Positions 23,924 through 30,800 of a stretch of 41,386 nucleotides of DNA are shown here, piece by piece. The position numbers and the translations under genes are program-made. The stretch's first letter is position 1, and each line of letters begins with the position of its first letter. Source of the stretch: Alphaproteobacteria bacterium (GTDB lineage: Bacteria > Pseudomonadota > Alphaproteobacteria > Rs-D84); assembly GCA_017535105.1 (NCBI GenBank), contig JAFXUI010000001.1, forward strand, positions 238,612 through 279,997. Direction: 5' to 3'. Under the pieces are notes generated by a model. It did not search any database. It was not told where the DNA came from and was given only the letters and a program-made list of their open reading frames with translations.

Positions 23924-24682
23924 ATGTTTAATTGGCTGGACCTTGTACAAATACTGGTAATCGTTATCCTGATATGGATATTCTATCGGACGTTCATTAA
24001 AAATACTCAATCAGAAAAATTAGTTCGTGGGTTATTCAGTTTGGCGGCATTGTGGATATTGGGGTTCGTAATGTCGTGGGCTCACCTTTGGTTATTGGGG
24101 CGCTTTTTCCATTGGACCGCATTGTTTTTGTCGTTAAGTTTGATTGTTGTATTCCAGCCGGAATTGCGAAAGTTTATTGCGATGATGGGTAATGTTGATA
24201 CGTGGCGTGAAATTATCGCACATGGTGGAATTGGTATGCGTGACACATCAAGTTTGGACGCAATTTGTTCGGCGGTGGAATATATGTCGGCGAAACATAC
24301 GGGTGCGCTGATTGTATTTCCAATGAAAATGACAGACAGCGTAATTACAAAGCCCGGTGTGCGTATTGATGCGGCAATAACAACCGAACTGATTTTAACA
24401 ATATTCTTTAATAAAACACCATTACACGATGGGGCAATGATAATTGAAAATAACCGTATTGCCTATGCGGGTGCGATATTGCCATTGTCCCAGAATAACC
24501 TTAATTGGAAATATGGTACACGTCATCGTGCGGCATTGGGTTTGTCGGAACAGTCGGGTGCGGTCGTGTTGGTTGTATCCGAAGAATCAGGCGATATTTC
24601 CATTGCTGAACGTGGTAAATTCACAAAATATGACGATATTAAAAAATTACGCGCCAAACTGGAAAAAGTTTTGGAAAAATAA
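23924..24682 (+). CDS. cdaA: diadenylate cyclase CdaA (c-di-AMP synthase)
   Basis: A 252-residue membrane enzyme that condenses two ATP to c-di-AMP. Three N-terminal membrane helices (about residues 8-24, 38-58, 62-77) end in FQPELRKF, a hallmark of CdaA/DacA. The DAC catalytic domain has the DGA motif at 169-171 (PLHDGAMII) and the RHR motif at 200-202 (GTRHRAALGLSE). Both signature motifs are intact, so activity is expected. AGGGGG precedes the ATG. The partner CdaR, usually next to it in Firmicutes, is absent. The upstream neighbour is the AsmA gene (27-base gap), and a terminator follows. This enzyme is uncommon in alphaproteobacteria. Confidence 0.92.
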   Translation: MFNWLDLVQILVIVILIWIFYRTFIKNTQSEKLVRGLFSLAALWILGFVMSWAHLWLLGRFFHWTALFLSLSLIVVFQPELRKFIAMMGNVDTWREIIAHGGIGMRDTSSLDAICSAVEYMSAKHTGALIVFPMKMTDSVITKPGVRIDAAITTELILTIFFNKTPLHDGAMIIENNRIAYAGAILPLSQNNLNWKYGTRHRAALGLSEQSGAVVLVVSEESGDISIAERGKFTKYDDIKKLRAKLEKVLEK

Positions 24683-24728
24683 ACGCCGTATTTTATACAT
24701 TTAGCCAATATAAATTATAACTAAAAAT

Positions 24729-24755
24729 GGTGCTTGCACCGAATCGGTGTTTTTT
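24729..24755 (+). terminator. terminator of the prepilin-rlu-asmA-cdaA run, with an overlapping alternative hairpin
   Basis: CACCG (24737-24741), loop AAT, CGGTG (24745-24749), then six T. The segment GCACC also pairs with GGTGC (24729-24733) to give a competing hairpin GGTGC-TT-GCACC, so the two folds exclude each other. Confidence 0.75.
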
Positions 24756-24809
24756 GGTAGTATTACCCCGAAAGGAATGTAGGCGTAATAATAAACAGGA
24801 GCATACAAA

Positions 24810-25928
24810 ATGGAATTTTCGGTATTTCGTCAGGTTTTAATCCGTGCGCTGGGGCACATGCAATCTATTGTGGAAAAGCGTGCAACTCTGCCGATTTTGA
24901 TGAATGTAAAGATTGAAGTTGGTGACGATTTGGTATTGTCGGCAACCAACGTTGACTTGGAATTGGTGGAACATGTGGTCGCGGATATCACATTGGGTGG
25001 CAAAACAACTGTGCCGGTCCAAATGCTGTATGACATTGTTCGTAAATTGCCAGATGATGCCGAAATAAGTTTCAAGCAATCGGGTGACCAATTGGTTGTG
25101 TCAAGTGGCCGTGCGGTATTCCATTTGCCAATTTTGCCGGCTGAAAACTTCCCGGCAATGGCGGGCAGCAATTTGACCACCAAGTTCCAAATGACAACTG
25201 GTGATTTGGCGCACCTTATTAATCAAACAAAGTTTGCAATTCCAACCGATGATGTTCGTTATCACTTGGGCGGTATCTTCTTCCACATATCCGAAGAGGG
25301 TAAATCAAAAATGCTTACGGCGGTTGCAACCGACGCGCAACGTATGGCGTTGTGTGCAATGGCGGCCCCAGCGGGCAGTGCGGAAATGCCATCGGTCATT
25401 TTGCCACGCCGTGTAATTGGTGAATTGTCCAAATTATTGGAAGATGCAACAGTAGACGATGTTTTGGTTGAATTGTCGGATACCAAGGCTCGCTTTACCG
25501 TTGGCCCAGCCACATTGACAAGTAAATTGGTTGATGCGCAATATCCAAACTATCGCGTTGTTATTCCAAAGGGTAATGACAAGATTGCAATTTTGGATAG
25601 AAAGCAATTTGTGAATGCTGTGGACTTGGTTTCGGTTGCATCAATTGATAAAACAAAATCTGTTCAATTGACATATTCTATGAATAAATTGGTTATCAAT
25701 GCGTCTAGCCCAGATGCCGGAACCGCGACCCAGGAATTAGATGTTGAATACAATGGTGACAATTCATTCACAATTGTATTTAATGTAAAGTTCTTGTTAG
25801 ACGTTGCGGGTCAAGTAGAGGGTGACAAGTTCCAAATGGAAATGCAGGACCCATTATCACCAACAATCATCAAATCAACAGACAAGAAAACCGATTCGTT
25901 ATTCGTGTTGATGCCAATGCGTATGTAA
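24810..25928 (+). CDS. dnaN: DNA polymerase III beta clamp
   Basis: A 372-residue sliding clamp that tethers the replicative polymerase. It has three repeated clamp domains. Family landmarks include the N-terminus VFRQVLIRALGHMQSIVEKRATLPIL, the central LNQTKFAIPTDDVRYHLGGI-like segment, and the terminal LFVLMPMRM that forms the peptide-binding pocket edge. ACAGGAG precedes the ATG. It is not linked to dnaA and recF as in many bacteria. It forms a single-gene unit bounded by terminators. Confidence 0.97.
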   Translation: MEFSVFRQVLIRALGHMQSIVEKRATLPILMNVKIEVGDDLVLSATNVDLELVEHVVADITLGGKTTVPVQMLYDIVRKLPDDAEISFKQSGDQLVVSSGRAVFHLPILPAENFPAMAGSNLTTKFQMTTGDLAHLINQTKFAIPTDDVRYHLGGIFFHISEEGKSKMLTAVATDAQRMALCAMAAPAGSAEMPSVILPRRVIGELSKLLEDATVDDVLVELSDTKARFTVGPATLTSKLVDAQYPNYRVVIPKGNDKIAILDRKQFVNAVDLVSVASIDKTKSVQLTYSMNKLVINASSPDAGTATQELDVEYNGDNSFTIVFNVKFLLDVAGQVEGDKFQMEMQDPLSPTIIKSTDKKTDSLFVLMPMRM

Positions 25929-25948
25929 TTGCGAATTGGTTATGGTTT

Positions 25949-25973
25949 GCCCCACGTTTTGTGGGGCTTTTTT
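25949..25973 (+). terminator. dnaN terminator
   Basis: GCCCCAC (25949-25955), loop GTTTT, GTGGGGC (25961-25967), six T. Confidence 0.93.
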
Positions 25974-26046
25974 ATTAAAAAAATGTTGATTTTATGGCCC
26001 AAGATTTTATAATTGTCGCGGTATTTTTAATCAAAGAGGTATTACA

Positions 26047-26616
26047 ATGGCATCATACATTGCAAACGATATGCGTGTTGGTTGGGTTATTTCCCACAAC
26101 GGTAAACGTTATTCTGTCACATCAATTACCAAGGTTAAACCGGGTAAGGGTGGTGCGTTTGTCCAGGCGGACTTGCGCGATATCGATTCTGGAAACAAGG
26201 GGGGCGATCGTTGGCGCGCCGAAGACAAGGTTGAAAAATTGATGGTCGAAGATTTCGATTGCCAATATTTGTATTCAGATGGCACAGATGCGTTCTTTAT
26301 GAACTTGTCCGACTATGAACAATTCACAATGCCAGTAGATTCGTTGGGCGAACAAATGAAATTCTTGGCTCCGGAAATGACGGTCAAGGCGAACTTTGTA
26401 GAAGGTAACCCGGTATCTATCTCGTTGCCAAAAACAGTTATCGCAACAGTTGTCGAAACAGAACCGGCGTTAAAGGGTCAAACCGTTTCATCGTCTGGTG
26501 GTAAACCGGCAATTTTGGATAACGGTGTGCGTGTCCAGGTTCCATTGTTTATTGAACAAGATGAAAAGATTGTTGTGAATACTGAAACATTGGAATATGT
26601 TGAACGCGCAAAATAA
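26047..26616 (+). CDS. efp: translation elongation factor P
   Basis: A 189-residue factor that relieves ribosome stalling at polyproline. It has the three-domain EF-P layout. The tip loop KPGKGGAF places a lysine at residue 34, the site that is beta-lysylated in many bacteria. SISLPKTVIATVVETEPALKG marks domain III. An AAAGAGG ribosome site precedes the ATG. No EpmA or EpmB gene is in the window. The proline-rich repeat protein at 13114 would be a natural client (inference). Confidence 0.96.
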   Translation: MASYIANDMRVGWVISHNGKRYSVTSITKVKPGKGGAFVQADLRDIDSGNKGGDRWRAEDKVEKLMVEDFDCQYLYSDGTDAFFMNLSDYEQFTMPVDSLGEQMKFLAPEMTVKANFVEGNPVSISLPKTVIATVVETEPALKGQTVSSSGGKPAILDNGVRVQVPLFIEQDEKIVVNTETLEYVERAK

Positions 26617-26633
26617 GTTGTCCTATTGCATTG

Positions 26634-26665
26634 AAAAGAACCGTCCGTTTGGGACGGTTCTTTTT
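26634..26665 (+). terminator. efp terminator
   Basis: AAAAGAACCGTCC (26634-26646), loop GTTTG, GGACGGTTCTTTT (26652-26664), a 13-base stem with T-run. Confidence 0.93.
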
Positions 26666-26669
26666 GTTT

Positions 26670-26696
26670 TGTAGTGTGCTTTGTAAGCATACTACA
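26670..26696. repeat. 12-base hairpin after the efp terminator
   Basis: TGTAGTGTGCTT / AAGCATACTACA with a TGT loop and one G-U pair. It follows the efp terminator by five bases, is not followed by a T-run and lies 28 bases before a promoter. Function unknown. Confidence 0.6.
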
Positions 26697-26724
26697 ATGA
26701 AGATTCTTCGTTGCCAATTTTTTA

Positions 26725-26753
26725 TTGATTGTAGGTTTTATGTCTTGTATACT
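26725..26753 (+). promoter_or_regulatory. promoter of the small RNA
   Basis: TTGATT (26725-26730), 17 bases, TATACT (26748-26753), giving an expected start near 26761 with no open reading frame behind it until 26997. Confidence 0.75.
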
Positions 26754-26760
26754 ATTTCTG

Positions 26761-26972
26761 TCACAGTGAGTTGCTGTGATGGGGTGTCAAGACCCTTTTG
26801 ATAGCGTTGGAATATGTTCCCGTGGCGTGTGCGATAGTGGACGTGTTACGACGATAAGTCCCCTGACTAATATGGTCAGGAGGGCTTGCGAATATATTGA
26901 ATAAGCAGCACAATTCTATCAAATTGTCTTGAACCTCCTGACCACCAAGTATTTGGTGGTTTTTTATTCGGT
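26761..26972 (+). ncRNA. structured small RNA, possibly 6S RNA
   Basis: About 205 bases between a good promoter and a terminator with no coding potential. A 5' hairpin TCACAG/CTGTGA (26761-26779) comes first. A long-range closing stem follows: CAAGAC (26788-26793) with GTCTTG (26926-26931), and TTTGATAG (26797-26804) with CTATCAAA (26916-26923). Inside is a large asymmetric bubble, then an apical hairpin 26857-26886 (CCTGAC/GTCAGG plus flanking pairs with one bulged A). A rod with a closing stem, central bubble and apical stem of this size is the 6S RNA plan, and AGTCCCCTGA recalls the enterobacterial 6S sequence. Identity is not certain; a leader of the next gene is the alternative. The terminator is ACCACCAA/TTGGTGGT plus T-run (26941-26967). 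Confidence 0.55.
26941..26967 (+). terminator. terminator of the small RNA
   Basis: ACCACCAA, loop GTAT, TTGGTGGT, then six T, ending 30 bases before the next ATG. Confidence 0.88.
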
Positions 26973-26996
26973 TTATGATAAAAAAGGAGTTTTGTA

Positions 26997-27710
26997 ATGG
27001 GTGGATTTATCAAGCAAATTTCAAGGTTTTTACATGTAAATTGTAAAAAGTTTTATGTTGATGATAAAGGCAATCTGTTTGTTTTATTTAAATCAAATGG
27101 AGAACGTGTGTATAACCCAAAAATAAAGGGACTGAAGGTAGAATTTCATGGTCATAATTCTATTGTCGAAATACATGAACCGTGCCAATTTAAGAATTGT
27201 GAACTTAAAATGAAATCTAATTGTACGATAAAAATTGAAGAAACAAAATATCTTATAAATAATCTGAAAACAGAAAATATTATGCAGGATAATACCACTG
27301 TTGAAATAGGAAAAAACTTTCTTTGTTGTGGTTTAACTATGATTCTTGCTGATGAACCAAATCTTACAGTTAAGATAGGGAAAGATTGTATGTTTGCAAG
27401 AAATTGTGTTATTTTCCCAAGTGATTCTCATTCGATATTTAATGAAAATGGGACTTTGATAAATTTAGGTGAAAGTGTTGTAATTGGTAATCATGTATGG
27501 CTCGGATTAAATGTTAGTGTTCTGAAGGGCTCAATAATACCAGACAATTGTGTTGTTGGTTATAATAGTGTGTACACAAAAGCATCTATTAAATATTATA
27601 AGGTCGCAGATACAAATCTTGGTGCGGTTTTTGCAGGTGCACCAGCTAAAGTTGTCAAGACAAATATAAACTGGAGCAAAGCGAATCCATGCTATCGTGT
27701 AGAATGGTAG
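26997..27710 (+). CDS. hexapeptide-repeat acyltransferase (sugar O-acetyltransferase type)
   Basis: A 237-residue enzyme of the left-handed beta-helix acyltransferase superfamily. Hexapeptide-like turns run from about residue 50 to 215. The CatB/WbbJ-type catalytic segment is DSHSIFNENG with GESVVIGNHVWLGLNVSVLKGSIIPDNCVVG, and FAGAPAKVV is the typical end. Members acetylate sugars of capsules, O-antigens or glycans. The target cannot be told. AAGGAG precedes the ATG. The gene is visibly more AT-rich than its neighbours, and it stands alone between the small RNA and a converging gene, so it may be horizontally acquired. Confidence 0.85.
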   Translation: MGGFIKQISRFLHVNCKKFYVDDKGNLFVLFKSNGERVYNPKIKGLKVEFHGHNSIVEIHEPCQFKNCELKMKSNCTIKIEETKYLINNLKTENIMQDNTTVEIGKNFLCCGLTMILADEPNLTVKIGKDCMFARNCVIFPSDSHSIFNENGTLINLGESVVIGNHVWLGLNVSVLKGSIIPDNCVVGYNSVYTKASIKYYKVADTNLGAVFAGAPAKVVKTNINWSKANPCYRVEW

Positions 27711-27731
27711 AAGATATTGTTATGATTTTTT

Positions 27732-28403
27732 TTATATTTTTAATGTGATTAAAAATTGTTTTTGTTGCGGTGTTATTCGGTATGATTCAATCGCTTTCTG
27801 AATCGTTTTGTTATGTGTCCAAGTATCCAATTTTTTATTTTCAATAATACCAATAACATCGTTCCAATTTTTCGCGAGTGCAGTTGCAAAATACCACGCA
27901 CGCATCATATTGATATAGTATTCGTTGCTTTTGACTTTTATAACCATATCTGCATACGAAGAATTAAACTTTTCACCCAGATAAAATCGCATAAGCAGTC
28001 CGATTGCAAATCGAACAGTATATGTGTGATTTGATTTTATCCATTTGCGAATATATGTCAAAAGTATATCAAGATTTTTTGTAAAAATTTTTGGTATTAA
28101 TTGGTCGCATGTGGCCCAATTGTCCACATACGGCAAAAATACATCAATAAGGTTTATACATTTTTCTATGTCGCGAATGTCGGATAATATAAATGCGTGA
28201 ATCTGATTTTCTTCGAAATATTTGTGGGGCAGTTCGGATAAAAACTTGTCGGAATCAGAAATTGTTTTTGCGTATTTACGCAAATCGGGTGTACGAACAC
28301 CAATCACTTTTTTCGATTCGGTTGTTGGTATCAATGACGCGTTAAACTGTGCGAATTTTTCATCGCGCATATTAAACAAATCGTTCTGGATCTTTGTCGG
28401 CAT
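27732..28403 (-). CDS. AlkD-like DNA alkylation repair protein
   Basis: A 223-residue HEAT-like repeat protein of the DNA alkylation repair (AlkC/AlkD) family, which removes bulky or cationic alkylpurines. Diagnostic residues are the GVRTPDLRKYAK segment, VDNWATCDQLIP (the W..CD motif with the catalytic-type aspartate), and TVRFAIGLLMRFY. Length matches AlkD. Its ATG starts one base after the fba stop, so the two are translationally coupled. There is no separate ribosome site apart from an AAGAT stretch in the fba end. Confidence 0.88.
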   Translation of the reverse strand: MPTKIQNDLFNMRDEKFAQFNASLIPTTESKKVIGVRTPDLRKYAKTISDSDKFLSELPHKYFEENQIHAFILSDIRDIEKCINLIDVFLPYVDNWATCDQLIPKIFTKNLDILLTYIRKWIKSNHTYTVRFAIGLLMRFYLGEKFNSSYADMVIKVKSNEYYINMMRAWYFATALAKNWNDVIGIIENKKLDTWTHNKTIQKAIESYRITPQQKQFLITLKI

Positions 28404-28404
28404 A

Positions 28405-29349
28405 TTATATCTTGTTTTTGCTGCCCATTATATGTGTTATTTCATCGATACACACATCGGTCATATTTTTCATGGCCGACGACAAATAATCACGTGGGTT
28501 AAATGCGTTTGGATTTTGTTTTAATGATTCACGTACGCCCGCGGTAAATGCCAACCGTAAATCGCTGTCGATATTTATTTTACAGATGTTTGTTTTAGCG
28601 GCGCGTTTTAGTTGGGCAATATCGATTCCGCGTGCGCCACGTATTTTCCCGCCACATTGATTTATTATATCAACATATTTTGTTGGAATTGTTGATGCAC
28701 CGTGCAAGACCAATGGAAAGTCGGGTAATTGTTTTGCGATTTGTTTTAAGATGTCGAACCGCAAAGATTCGTCATCGCTTTTGCGTTTGTATGCGCCGTG
28801 ACTGGTGCCAATGGCAATGGCCAGAGAATCAACCCCGGTTTTACGTATAAATTCAACCGCATCATCGGGGCGGGTATATGATGAATTTTCTGATTGGGTA
28901 TTTTCGTCTTCGATACCCGATAAAATACCTAATTCTGCTTCAACCGAAACGTTGTGTTTGTGGGCGTATTTTGCAACCGCGCGCGACAGTTTTACATTTT
29001 CATCAAATGGTAAACTTGATGCGTCAATCATAACCGATGAAAAACCGTTATCAATTGCGTGGATACATGCGTCCAGTGAATGTCCGTGGTCCAGGTGCAG
29101 CGCAATCTGTTCGCGTGGTGATATACATGCGCCGGTAATTAGTCCCAGCAACATATCGGTTTCCATATATTTCAGCGCGCTTTCAGATACAGCCAAGATG
29201 ACCGGACTGTGCGTTTTACGTGCCGCCGCCAAAATCGCGTTCAGGGTTTCCATGTTATAGAAATTAAATGCCGGTATCGCATATCGCCCCCGCAACGCAT
29301 CGGCAAACATTTCGTGCGTATTTACCAAACCAAAATCTGAGTATTTCAT
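28405..29349 (-). CDS. fba: class II fructose-bisphosphate aldolase
   Basis: A 314-residue zinc aldolase that splits fructose-1,6-bisphosphate in glycolysis or joins the trioses in gluconeogenesis. Class II landmarks are IPAFNFYNMETLNAI near the N-terminus, the zinc-binding LHLDHGHS, the SVMIDASSLPFDENV segment, EAELG, GTSHGAYK, and LHGAST. The ATG at 29347-29349 is chosen because it follows GGAGAAATCACT and gives the normal N-terminus; longer reading would add 32 residues without family similarity. Confidence 0.94.
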   Translation of the reverse strand: MKYSDFGLVNTHEMFADALRGRYAIPAFNFYNMETLNAILAAARKTHSPVILAVSESALKYMETDMLLGLITGACISPREQIALHLDHGHSLDACIHAIDNGFSSVMIDASSLPFDENVKLSRAVAKYAHKHNVSVEAELGILSGIEDENTQSENSSYTRPDDAVEFIRKTGVDSLAIAIGTSHGAYKRKSDDESLRFDILKQIAKQLPDFPLVLHGASTIPTKYVDIINQCGGKIRGARGIDIAQLKRAAKTNICKINIDSDLRLAFTAGVRESLKQNPNAFNPRDYLSSAMKNMTDVCIDEITHIMGSKNKI

Positions 29350-29371
29350 AGTGATTTCTCCATTTATCCGA

Positions 29372-29380
29372 ATTATAGCA
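29372..29380 (-). promoter_or_regulatory. extended -10 promoter of fba
   Basis: The minus strand reads TGCTATAAT, a perfect TGnTATAAT extended -10, 23 bases before the fba ATG. The -35 region is poor. Confidence 0.65.
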
Positions 29381-29502
29381 TATTTTTGGCGGAAAGTAGG
29401 GGATTTTTTGCGAATTGCTTGACAATAGGGGTGTTTGTGCAACAATTAAATCGTCGAATCGGGGGCGTCTTGAGAGAGCCGTTTTTAACAAGGGAAAAAG
29501 TT

Positions 29503-29850
29503 ATGAAAAAAGCTTTGGTTTCAATTGTCGCATTGGCAGCATTGGCGGGTTGTGCATCATACGATTATTATCGTGGCGGTGTGCGTTATGTTCAAGACGG
29601 GGAAGATTGCATCTTCTATTATGGTGAATATGGTTCACATTATTCGAACGACATTCGTACATTGGATACAGATAAGCGTGTTGTTTATCGTAACACCAGT
29701 TGTGCTGATTTGTTTGCTCGTGACAATGGTGGGGTTGCACCACGTACAAATCGCGCGGTTTTGACACGTGCGGCACAGCCAGCACCATCATGTGGTTGTG
29801 AAAAGTGCGCAAAAGCAAACAAGCACTATGTTATCGTTCCTGCAATGTAA
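29503..29850 (+). CDS. small lipoprotein of unknown function
   Basis: A 115-residue protein with a lipoprotein signal (MKKALVSIVALAALAGC, lipobox LAGC, Cys17). The mature part is rich in Tyr and carries four more cysteines, ending CGCEKCAKANKHYVIVPAM. The CxCxxC-like cluster could bind metal or form disulfides. AAGGGAAAAAG precedes the ATG. TTGACA at 29419-29424 is a possible -35, but no good -10 follows at the right distance. I do not recognise a family. Confidence 0.75.
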   Translation: MKKALVSIVALAALAGCASYDYYRGGVRYVQDGEDCIFYYGEYGSHYSNDIRTLDTDKRVVYRNTSCADLFARDNGGVAPRTNRAVLTRAAQPAPSCGCEKCAKANKHYVIVPAM

Positions 29851-29869
29851 ATCATTGTAGAGATAAAAT

Positions 29870-29895
29870 AAAAGGCACCCAAGCGGGTGCCTTTT
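29870..29895 (+). terminator. terminator after the lipoprotein gene
   Basis: AAAAGGCACCC (29870-29880), loop AAGC, GGGTGCCTTTT (29885-29895). Confidence 0.9.
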
Positions 29896-29962
29896 ATATT
29901 TGAAAAACACCTTTTTTTATGATAAAATTGTATTACAAGAAAATATAAGAAAGGGGATTTCT

Positions 29963-30313
29963 ATGAAGAAAGTTATGAATAAAGTTAATATGGCGATTAT
30001 CGGCATGATGGTTGCAAGCCCGGCATTTGCTGTGGTTAATGAAAGTGCGCTGTGTGTATTTATGAAGGATCTGCGCGGTGTGTTTAACATGCTGCGGACG
30101 TTCTGCTTTATCGGTGCGGCATTCATTATCGCTGGTTGGGCATGGGGCTATATTTCCAAGGGTGCCGGAAAAGACGGTGCAATGGAAGATCTGAAGACAA
30201 AGGGTACAGGTCTGTTGATTGGATTTATCCTGTTGTTCAGTGTTGGTTTGATATTACAATTCTTGGTCAGTGCATCCGGTGGTAAGGCGTTGGGTTGTGT
30301 GATGGATTGGTAA
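29963..30313 (+). CDS. VirB2/TrbC-like small membrane protein
   Basis: A 116-residue protein with a signal peptide (MKKVMNKVNMAIIGMMVASPAFA) and two hydrophobic helices (about residues 48-64, TFCFIGAAFIIAGWAWG, and 83-103, GLLIGFILLFSVGLILQFL) joined by a charged loop. This is the plan of VirB2/TrbC conjugative pilins, and the VFNMLRTFCFIGA segment looks similar to short VirB2-like proteins. No other type IV secretion genes lie nearby, so the assignment is tentative and any small inner-membrane protein would fit. AAGGGGA precedes the ATG; TGATAAAAT at 29920-29928 is the probable -10. Confidence 0.55.
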   Translation: MKKVMNKVNMAIIGMMVASPAFAVVNESALCVFMKDLRGVFNMLRTFCFIGAAFIIAGWAWGYISKGAGKDGAMEDLKTKGTGLLIGFILLFSVGLILQFLVSASGGKALGCVMDW

Positions 30314-30335
30314 TATAATCGAAACGATAAAAATT

Positions 30336-30366
30336 AAACGCGGTCATGATGTGACCGCGTTTTTTT
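30336..30366. terminator. bidirectional terminator between VirB2-like and RHH genes
   Basis: AAACGCGGTCA (30336-30346), loop TGATG, TGACCGCGTTT (30352-30362), with T-run; it touches the stop of the converging gene at 30365. Confidence 0.9.
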
Positions 30367-30586
30367 ATTTGTCCTCTACGTTAGCAAGTGAGAATAGAAC
30401 AGATGATATCAATGACTGATAGGGGACATGTTGTTGTTCTGCCAGTTGTTTAATCTTGTCCAGAACGGGTTTTGGAATACGCATATTGATTACACAGTCA
30501 GACTTGTTAAACGTCTTGTATGCGGCATATTCACGCAATAACGCTTCGATGTTCATTATAAACAATTGTTGCATAACGTTTGGCAT
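30365..30586 (-). CDS. orphan ribbon-helix-helix DNA-binding protein (BrnA/CopG antitoxin-like)
   Basis: A 73-residue protein. The strand-helix-helix segment INMRIPKPVLDKIKQLAEQQ with HVPYQSLISSVLFS is typical of CopG/BrnA-like antitoxins and repressors. No toxin gene lies beside it, so it is either an orphan antitoxin or a plain regulator. The ATG at 30584-30586 follows AGGGGTG. It diverges from tolB, and the shared 214-base region holds its own promoter and a short direct-repeat array, which suggests local regulation (inference). Confidence 0.75.
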   Translation of the reverse strand: MPNVMQQLFIMNIEALLREYAAYKTFNKSDCVINMRIPKPVLDKIKQLAEQQHVPYQSLISSVLFSLANVEDK

Positions 30587-30630
30587 TTGACACCCCTATA
30601 CATTAAACAATACGTTCGTAATTACAGTTG

Positions 30631-30658
30631 ACTATATCAGTGTATTTACAATTGTCAA
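30631..30658 (-). promoter_or_regulatory. promoter of the RHH gene
   Basis: On the minus strand TTGACA (30653-30658), 16 bases, TATAGT (30631-30636), about 45 bases before the ATG. Confidence 0.8.
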
Positions 30659-30686
30659 TACAAATATAAATACATGTGTATCGGCG

Positions 30687-30734
30687 GGTGTAAAGACGGT
30701 TGTAATGGCGGTTGTAAATCGTGATTTTGTAAAT
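30687..30734. repeat. short direct-repeat array in the RHH-tolB intergenic region
   Basis: GGGTGTAA, GGTTGTAA and GGTTGTAA, with TGTAA at 30689, 30701 and 30713 (12-base period), and a fourth looser TTTTGTAA at 30728. The array lies just upstream of the tolB -35. Confidence 0.6.
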
Positions 30735-30740
30735 AATATT

Positions 30741-30769
30741 TTGCTTTTTGCGTATGGTATGTATACAAT
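30741..30769 (+). promoter_or_regulatory. tolB promoter
   Basis: TTGCTT (30741-30746), 17 bases, TACAAT (30764-30769), 31 bases before the tolB ATG. Confidence 0.65.
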
Positions 30770-30800
30770 GGCTTGTGTCATTTAATTAGGAAGGAAAAAT

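Noticed and set aside
26870-26910. GGTCAGG and AAGCAGC resembling SRP RNA domain IV
   Set aside because: The two pieces are too far apart and the GGAA tetraloop core is missing, so this is not 4.5S RNA.
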